Shown here piece by piece: positions 45,336-50,488 of a DNA stretch of 50,488 nucleotides. The stretch spans positions 2,096,112 to 2,146,599 of the forward strand of contig KB904821.1 of NCBI GenBank assembly GCA_000380225.1, read 5' to 3'. Origin of the DNA: a filamentous cyanobacterium ESFC-1. Its GTDB lineage: Bacteria > Cyanobacteriota > Cyanobacteriia > Cyanobacteriales > Spirulinaceae. Numbering within the stretch: position 1 is the stretch's first letter; every line of letters begins with the position of its first letter. Under the pieces are notes generated by a model. That model was not told the origin of the DNA. It ran no database searches and was given only the letters and a program-made list of their open reading frames with translations. The position numbers were made by a program, and so were the translations under genes.

Positions 45336-46493
45336 ATGACACAACCCAACTCTTATACAACAACACCCATTCACGATTCTGACGATCTCAATGAGGAGGA
45401 AGAAGAAGATTATTTTGAGTATTATTTTGATGAACCGGGCAGCGAACCGGGAACATTGCACATCGATGAAAATGCCACTCCTTCTGAGATTGTGTTGATT
45501 GATTATAACGCTGAAAATGCCATTCGCCGTCCTTTAGTAAATCCCTTAGAATGTCGTCGTTATTTGGAAACAGGTTCGGTTTCTTGGATTGATGTTCGAG
45601 GGTTAGGAAGCGAGGAAGTTTTAAGGGGATTGGGTCAGGTTTGCAATTTGCATCCTTTGTTATTAGAAGATGTGGTGAATGTGCCGCAGCGTCCGAAAGT
45701 ACAGGATTACAACGAGCATTTGTTGGTTGTGGTTCAGATGGTAATGCCGTTAGATGATGAGGAAGGTTTTGTAAGCGAACAAGTGGGTTTGGTTATTGGC
45801 GAGCATTATTTGGTAACATTCCAAGAAGAACCGAAACAAGATTGTTTTGACCCAGTGCGCGATCGCATTCGGGCGAATAAAGGTAAAGTTCGTCAAGCCC
45901 AAGCCGATTATTTGGCTTATGTTTTATTGGATGCTTTAATTGATAACTTCTTTCCGGTTCTAGAAGATTATGGCGAAAGAGTTGAAATGCTCGAAGATGA
46001 AGTTGTTGAGAATCCCTCTCGTCAAACTTTGGGTAAAATTTATGAAATTCGCCGGGAGTTGTTGGCGTTGAGGCGCTCGATTTGGCCGTTACGCAGTGTG
46101 ATTAATACGTTGATACGGGATAATAATCATCTCATTAGTAGTGATGTCCAGGTTTATTTCCGCGATTGTTACGATCATGTGATTCAACTTTTAGATATTG
46201 TAGAAACCTATCGCGAATTGGCTTCGGGGTTGATGGATGTTTATATGTCTGCAATCAGTAATCGGACTAGCGAAGTTGTAAATTTTCTCACGATTATTTC
46301 GACTATTTTTATTCCTTTAACCTTTATTGTTGGGGTGTATGGCATGAACTTTCAATATATGCCAGAATTAGATTGGCATTGGGGTTATTTTGCTTGTTGG
46401 GGAGTTATGATTTTAGTAGCGACGGGATTATTAATCTTCTTTTGGCGACGGGGTTGGTTTGAGAATTTTTATTATTTGAAAAATGATGAGTAG
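45336..46493 (+). CDS. corA: CorA-type magnesium/cobalt transporter
   Basis: The 385-residue protein has a very acidic N-terminal extension (about residues 14-35, rich in Glu and Asp), the alpha/beta cytoplasmic domain and the long stalk helix. Two C-terminal membrane spans (about 320-340 and 350-372) follow, with the signature YGMNF between them. CorA forms a pentameric channel for Mg2+ in the cytoplasmic membrane. The acidic tail is longer than in many relatives and could bind cations. It is divergent from larB with a 235-bp spacer in which I see no riboswitch. Confidence 0.94.
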   Translation: MTQPNSYTTTPIHDSDDLNEEEEEDYFEYYFDEPGSEPGTLHIDENATPSEIVLIDYNAENAIRRPLVNPLECRRYLETGSVSWIDVRGLGSEEVLRGLGQVCNLHPLLLEDVVNVPQRPKVQDYNEHLLVVVQMVMPLDDEEGFVSEQVGLVIGEHYLVTFQEEPKQDCFDPVRDRIRANKGKVRQAQADYLAYVLLDALIDNFFPVLEDYGERVEMLEDEVVENPSRQTLGKIYEIRRELLALRRSIWPLRSVINTLIRDNNHLISSDVQVYFRDCYDHVIQLLDIVETYRELASGLMDVYMSAISNRTSEVVNFLTIISTIFIPLTFIVGVYGMNFQYMPELDWHWGYFACWGVMILVATGLLIFFWRRGWFENFYYLKNDE

Positions 46494-46551
46494 GGCGCGA
46501 TCGCGGGGTTTTATCAATCCCTAAAACTATAGTTTTTTTGGGGGGCTGTTT

Positions 46552-47250
46552 ATGGATGCAGATAATTTAGATGTCTTGATCTTTGTGGTTTATTGCCTAT
46601 GTGTCGCTTATGCCATCTATAAAATGCGGCACGATGTCAGTCATTATTTTAGTATTTATTTTCAAGAACAGGCATTACTCGCGCAACTCCAAGACCAAGA
46701 TATACAAGAAATTATGGGGATTCAGTTTCGATTTAGCGATCGCTATAAGCCAGGGAAATTCAAAGAATTTGTTTTAGTTTTGCAAAATCAATCAAAAACT
46801 TATTCGGTTCTTTTAAATTGGGAACAGTTTGTTTTAGTCGATGTTAATGGTAAAACTCACCGCGTTATTCGTTTGATTCCGGCAATGAATTTAAACTTGT
46901 CTCAACGTCAAGTACAAACCATTGTTGTTCCGCAACAACGGATTGAAGAAAAAATTACCATCGAAGGCACATTAGACACGCAAGAAAACAACGTCCTTAG
47001 TGTGACTAAACCGCTTTTCGATAAACGTACTATTAAAATTGCCTCTAAAGCAGAAAAATCTTTCTTTCTGCGCTTAATTGTTGAAATTACCGAGGCAAAA
47101 GTCGGTGGTTCTCCGACAACTTTACATCCGATCACTTGCGAATTTAAAATGAAACGAACCCCGTTAGGAAGGGCGTTACGTTGGGAACGCACCAAGCGCA
47201 AAAAAGCGACCAAAAAGCGGCGAATCAAAGCCGGAAATTTGATAAAATAA
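46552..47250 (+). CDS. Uncharacterised single-span membrane-anchored protein
   Basis: The 232-residue product has one N-terminal membrane span (about 7-23, VLIFVVYCLCVAYAIY). A beta-rich domain follows (FSDRYKPGKFKEFVLVLQNQ, QTIVVPQQRIEEKITIEG), with an immunoglobulin-like or CARDB-like look, and then a strongly basic tail (RTKRKKATKKRRIK). I do not recognise a named family. A GGGGGG tract upstream of the ATG can serve as ribosome-binding site. It lies 58 bp after corA and 49 bp before the next gene, all in the same direction, so an operon is possible. The tail suggests contact with nucleic acid or acidic phospholipid. Confidence 0.7.
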   Translation: MDADNLDVLIFVVYCLCVAYAIYKMRHDVSHYFSIYFQEQALLAQLQDQDIQEIMGIQFRFSDRYKPGKFKEFVLVLQNQSKTYSVLLNWEQFVLVDVNGKTHRVIRLIPAMNLNLSQRQVQTIVVPQQRIEEKITIEGTLDTQENNVLSVTKPLFDKRTIKIASKAEKSFFLRLIVEITEAKVGGSPTTLHPITCEFKMKRTPLGRALRWERTKRKKATKKRRIKAGNLIK

Positions 47251-47299
47251 GCGATCGCACGGTCATTTGTAGAAACTCTTAAGAAATATAGTTGAATTG

Positions 47300-47902
47300 A
47301 TGAAAAAGAACATTATTACCTTACTATTAACAGCAAGCCTCGCGGGGGGAGTAACCGGACAACTGCAACCGGTACGGGCTAATTTACAAGGAGCGATCGC
47401 GCAAAATCAAGAAACTCAATCGGTATGGAGTCTTTATACTTCTCCTGATGCGGATTTTAGCATTTTAATGCCCGGCGATCCGACAATTACGGAGTCGAGT
47501 ACCAATATCGAAGCAGTAGCAGTGAATATTAATGGCTTTGCAGTCAAGCGTTATGATGACACTGTACAGTACCTAGTTACCCGCATTAATATCCCGGCAG
47601 AATTAAACCTCGAAGCTGTCGATCCCGAACAGTTTTTAGAAGTGATGCAACAGCAAATTGTCGAACAAGTAGAAGGGGAAATCTTAGCCAGTGAAACCAT
47701 TAGCTTAAAAGACAACTATCCGGGACGAGAAATCAAACTGCAAGCCACACAAGCCGATCGAGTTTTTATTGTTGTTAACCGTTTATATTGGGTGGGTAGA
47801 ACGTTATATCAAGTCAGTGTTACGGTTCCGCAAAACCTAGAATCGAGCTTAACCGGAAGTAGCACCGGATTTCTGAACTCGTTTCAGTTATTAGAAGAAT
47901 AA
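47300..47902 (+). CDS. Exported PsbP/Mog1-like protein of unknown function
   Basis: The ATG at 47300 (MKKNIITLLLTASLAGG) starts a signal peptide; the in-frame TTG at 47297 is ignored. The 200-residue product continues after a Gln-rich spacer with WSLYTSPDADFSILMPGDPTI, then YLVTRINIP, ISLKDNYPGREIKLQ and RVFIVVNRLYWVGRTLYQVSV. This pattern is shared by many cyanobacterial exported proteins of PsbP-like fold. It is probably periplasmic or lumenal. No Cys or metal motif is visible. It stands 16 bp before a K+ channel gene, which suggests joint transcription. Confidence 0.72.
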   Translation: MKKNIITLLLTASLAGGVTGQLQPVRANLQGAIAQNQETQSVWSLYTSPDADFSILMPGDPTITESSTNIEAVAVNINGFAVKRYDDTVQYLVTRINIPAELNLEAVDPEQFLEVMQQQIVEQVEGEILASETISLKDNYPGREIKLQATQADRVFIVVNRLYWVGRTLYQVSVTVPQNLESSLTGSSTGFLNSFQLLEE

Positions 47903-47918
47903 AGGATAGTCTCAAATT

Positions 47919-48707
47919 ATGTCCGATCTCGATCGGGAAACGCGATCGCCCGAAGAACTTTTGAGGAGTGCCGAGTTAATTGACGCGATCGCGCAAACCA
48001 TTAGCGATCGCCTCGATTTCTCTCAACTGCAACCCCAACACGAAGCAGAAATCGTTGATTGTATCTCTTATCCGCGCTACGGTTTTTTAGTCAAATTCCG
48101 CCAAAACCTCAGCGCGATCGCAGCACTTTTATTAGTAGGGGCAATTCTCAATGTTTTCTTGCCTTCTTGGGATCAACTGCTGAGTCTTCAACTGCGTACT
48201 TTTCTCTCATTGTCTACTATCTCTAGTGGTTTAGTTCTAATCACTTTATTAGTATTTGAAGTGTTTTTAGGAGCCGGAAACGATCTAGAATTTAAAGTAA
48301 AGCGGGGGAAAAAAATGGTCTCAGAATATCGTTTCGTTCCTTCTTTAAATCGTCTCCCCTTTGTTCTAATGTTCCTGGGTTTAGGCTTTTTTACCATTAT
48401 CTTCGGTTTTGCCAGTCTTTATACAGAACTATTGCGCCAAAACCCCGATAACTTTACCGGGCTGACGGAAGGCTTTTTAACTTTGTATTTCTCGATTGTC
48501 ACCTTTTCAACTGTGGGTTATGGTGACGTTTATCCCGCCTCTTTTTTAGCCAGAGTTGCGGCGATTTGCGAAATTTTTATCGCCATGTTTTTCAGCTTAA
48601 TTGCTTTATCCACCACCCTAACTTGGGTAACGGCTTACGAACATCAAGAAACCAACATTTCTATTCGCAATCGCATTCAAACTCTACAACAAAAGGATCG
48701 TTCTTAG
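47919..48707 (+). CDS. Potassium channel family protein
   Basis: The 262-residue protein has four membrane spans (about 66-84, 92-116, 144-168, 205-230) and one pore loop with the selectivity filter STVGYGDVYP (about residues 197-206) before the last span. An N-terminal cytoplasmic helix precedes the spans. The short C-terminus (HQETNISIRNRIQTLQQKD) may form a coil. It has no RCK or cyclic-nucleotide domain. It would conduct K+ across the cytoplasmic or thylakoid membrane. It closely follows the exported PsbP-like gene. Confidence 0.88.
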   Translation: MSDLDRETRSPEELLRSAELIDAIAQTISDRLDFSQLQPQHEAEIVDCISYPRYGFLVKFRQNLSAIAALLLVGAILNVFLPSWDQLLSLQLRTFLSLSTISSGLVLITLLVFEVFLGAGNDLEFKVKRGKKMVSEYRFVPSLNRLPFVLMFLGLGFFTIIFGFASLYTELLRQNPDNFTGLTEGFLTLYFSIVTFSTVGYGDVYPASFLARVAAICEIFIAMFFSLIALSTTLTWVTAYEHQETNISIRNRIQTLQQKDRS

Positions 48708-48789
48708 TTTTTTAGTCCTTTGTCTTTTGTTGTCGCCAAAATCCCTTAACTGGTAATTCGGGAAAACCCCACCCCTTAGATGCCGATCG

Positions 48790-49734
48790 CTAAAGCAGTT
48801 GCTCCTGTAACTTGGGGGGTAGCCAGTCGTAATGTTGCGGGTAAACGGGTAAACGGGGGACAAGCTGCCAAGGAGTATCTTTGAGGATAGTTTTCAGCTT
48901 TTCTGGGGTAGGATGAGGATAGTCAGGATTCACCTCATCTTTCGGGCTAAGGCCGCCTAAATCTCGCGCTCCTGCTGCGATACAAGCCAAGAGATAATCG
49001 GGTTCAGCCACTAAATTGGGGGGAATCTGGATCGTGACATCGGGCGGTAAAATAGAGCGAGCCTGCTTAATCACTGCCAGTAAACTGTCGCGAGAAAACG
49101 CCCCTGCGAAATAATCTTGTTGACTGCCCCGGCTGTGGGGTTGCAAAATTACTTCTTGAATATGACCCCAGGTTTGATGAAGTTGCGCGATCGCCCTCAA
49201 AGTCTCCTGCCAATCGGGCGGCGTTTCCCCAATCCCCAGTAACAATCCCGTAGTAAACGGAATCCGCAACGATCCCGCCCATTCTAGTTGCTGTAAGCGC
49301 ACTTCGGGAACTTTACTCGGCGCATGACGATGAACCGTTTTGAGCAAACTCGGCGTTACTTGTTCGAGCATTAACCCCATTGAGCCATTCACCTGTTTGA
49401 GTTGTTCCATCTCTGCAAAACTCAGGATTCCGGCGTTGGTGTGGGGCATGAAGCCTTCAGACAAAGCCAACTCGCACAACTTATATATATGGTTAAACCA
49501 AGCCCCTCGTAACGAACTCTGGGGATGGACTTCACCGCTTAGGATTAAAATTTCAGTCACGTTATCAGAGTGTAGCGATCGCAAGATTCGTTGAGCTTCA
49601 GTCAAACTCAGCCAAGGACTACTACCGGGATCGCGGCGAAAATTGCAATAACCACAACGATTAAAGCACTCATAAGTCGGCACTATTGTATAAGCCGGAC
49701 TGTAGGTGATTTGGTTTGATGCAGAACCATTCAT
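48790..49734 (-). CDS. cofG: 7,8-didemethyl-8-hydroxy-5-deazariboflavin synthase subunit CofG
   Basis: The 314-residue radical-SAM enzyme has the cluster motif CFNRCGYC (C-x3-C-x2-C, near residue 18) in YECFNRCGYCNFRRDPG. It continues with ILILSGEVHP, GLMLEQVTPSLL, FTTGLLLGIGE, QPHSRGSQQDYF and GARDLGGLSPKDEVNPDYPHP. With CofH it makes FO (8-HDF), the deazaflavin chromophore. In cyanobacteria FO serves mainly as the antenna of some photolyases. cofH is not in the window. It is divergent from psbA, with 161 bp between the starts. Confidence 0.94.
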   Translation of the reverse strand: MNGSASNQITYSPAYTIVPTYECFNRCGYCNFRRDPGSSPWLSLTEAQRILRSLHSDNVTEILILSGEVHPQSSLRGAWFNHIYKLCELALSEGFMPHTNAGILSFAEMEQLKQVNGSMGLMLEQVTPSLLKTVHRHAPSKVPEVRLQQLEWAGSLRIPFTTGLLLGIGETPPDWQETLRAIAQLHQTWGHIQEVILQPHSRGSQQDYFAGAFSRDSLLAVIKQARSILPPDVTIQIPPNLVAEPDYLLACIAAGARDLGGLSPKDEVNPDYPHPTPEKLKTILKDTPWQLVPRLPVYPQHYDWLPPKLQEQLL

Positions 49735-49779
49735 AATCAGAACTTATCAATTACATAAGTAAAAATTTCGTTACATACC

Positions 49780-49808
49780 TTTACAAGTACGGGAAACTCC
49801 CTTAATAT
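49780..49808 (+). promoter_or_regulatory. psbA promoter
   Basis: TTTACA (49780-49785) and TAATAT (49803-49808) are separated by 17 bp, a good sigma-70-type promoter. Transcription from here would leave a leader of about 80 nt before the ATG. Confidence 0.65.
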
Positions 49809-49815
49809 AAAAACA

Positions 49816-49861
49816 GTTCAAGAAAAACTTGAAACCAAAAACAGTTCAAGCGAACCTTGAA
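49816..49861 (+). repeat. Two tandem dyads in the psbA leader
   Basis: GTTCAAG-N5-CTTGAA occurs twice (49816-49833 and 49844-49861), as a 28-bp direct repeat (AAACAGTTCAAG...CTTGAAA). Each copy is a 6-bp inverted repeat. They lie between the promoter and the start codon, so they could be small mRNA hairpins or binding sites for a dimeric regulator. Confidence 0.65.
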
Positions 49862-49895
49862 AACTTCATAACATACATAACGCAATTATCTAACT

Positions 49896-50488
49896 ATGAC
49901 TACGACAATCCAAACACGCGAAAGCAATAGCGTGTGGGAACGTTTTTGTCAGTGGGTAACTAGCACCAACAACCGCCTTTATGTAGGTTGGTTCGGTGTC
50001 TTAATGATCCCCACTCTCTTAACCGCTACCACTTGCTTCATCATCGCCTTCATCGCTGCTCCTCCTGTGGACATCGATGGTATCCGCGAACCCGTTGCTG
50101 GTTCTTTGTTGTACGGTAACAACATCATCTCCGGTGCTGTTGTCCCTTCTTCTAACGCCATCGGCTTACACTTCTACCCGATTTGGGAAGCTGCCAGCTT
50201 AGACGAATGGCTGTACAACGGTGGTCCTTACCAATTGGTAATCTTCCACTTCTTGATCGGCGTATTCTGCTACCTCGGTCGTCAGTGGGAACTCAGCTAC
50301 CGCTTAGGTATGCGTCCTTGGATTTGTGTCGCTTACAGCGCTCCCGTATCCGCCGCTACCGCCGTGTTTTTGATCTATCCGATTGGTCAAGGTAGCTTCT
50401 CCGATGGTATGCCTCTGGGTATCTCCGGTACATTCAACTTCATGTTGGTGTTCCAAGCCGAACACAACATCTTGATGCACCCCTTCCA
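49896..50488 (+). CDS. psbA: Photosystem II reaction centre protein D1 (partial, 3' end outside the window)
   Basis: The first 197 codons of D1 are present from ATG 49896. Key residues can be counted directly: His118, Gln130, Tyr161 (TyrZ), Asp170 and Glu189 (Mn-cluster ligands) and His190. Gln130 (YLGRQWEL) is the form found in low-light or standard D1 isoforms, where high-light isoforms carry Glu130. D1 binds P680 and the Mn4CaO5 cluster in thylakoid membranes and is replaced quickly after light damage. psbA is usually present in several copies per cyanobacterial genome. The gene is complete as far as it can be seen. Confidence 0.98.
   Translation, partial: MTTTIQTRESNSVWERFCQWVTSTNNRLYVGWFGVLMIPTLLTATTCFIIAFIAAPPVDIDGIREPVAGSLLYGNNIISGAVVPSSNAIGLHFYPIWEAASLDEWLYNGGPYQLVIFHFLIGVFCYLGRQWELSYRLGMRPWICVAYSAPVSAATAVFLIYPIGQGSFSDGMPLGISGTFNFMLVFQAEHNILMHPF

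Overview
The window comes from a cyanobacterial chromosome. The evidence is a psbA (photosystem II D1) gene running off the right edge, the photosystem I assembly factor ycf3, a cyanobacterial-type ftsQ-ftsZ pair, a DASH cryptochrome, cofG, larB, an SLH/OprB porin, a kinase-GUN4 fusion and the very frequent octamer GCGATCGC (HIP1). Heptameric tandem repeats between genes, a secreted CHAT protein and many small inverted-repeat elements fit a filamentous or otherwise repeat-rich species. I cannot name a genus. I see no rRNA, tRNA or CRISPR array.

Layout. Positions 1-168 are the right end of an IS200/IS605-type element lying against an orphan parA. Next come a purine permease and an outer-membrane porin (1.2-4.4 kb). 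From 4.5 to 6.4 kb lies an accessory patch: a pile-up of about 125-bp inverted-repeat elements and an Rpn/PD-(D/E)XK-like gene cut in two by a short IS200/IS605 derivative. From 6.5 to 16 kb the content is housekeeping or stress related: a Cys-rich small protein, cry-DASH, yqeY plus a DUF389 membrane protein, ahcY, and mfd. From 16 to 21 kb there is a Uma2 nuclease, a divergent AraC regulator / NAD(P)-binding reductase / DUF1772 set, an antitoxin whose toxin is cut off by a 65-bp palindromic element, and proA. A PhnD-PhnE-PhnC type ABC importer follows (21-24 kb), with an inverted-repeat element between the first two genes, then a DUF2267 protein, a receiver-GAF-GGDEF diguanylate cyclase with a decayed gene fragment upstream, and prs.

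From 28 to 36 kb the window is richest in unusual proteins: a membrane-anchored pseudokinase with PPC-like outer domains, bioD and eda framed by heptamer arrays, an L,D-transpeptidase homologue lacking the catalytic cysteine, and a 1244-residue secreted protein joining a two-partner-secretion (hemagglutinin-type) N-terminus to a CHAT protease domain. From 36 to 41 kb are DUF427, gatC and ycf3 on the minus strand, divergent from ftsQ-ftsZ-thiD. From 41 to 50.5 kb are a coiled-coil membrane protein, hslO, a Ser/Thr kinase-GUN4 fusion, larB, corA, two uncharacterised envelope proteins, a K+ channel, and cofG divergent from psbA.

The best candidates for undescribed biology are the L,D-transpeptidase-like / TPS-CHAT pair (31.6-36.0 kb), with a perfect dyad touching the CHAT start codon, and the hairpins in the ycf3 and psbA leaders. 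The families of small mobile inverted repeats that have reshaped several loci come next. No single locus is proven to be a new system from sequence alone.
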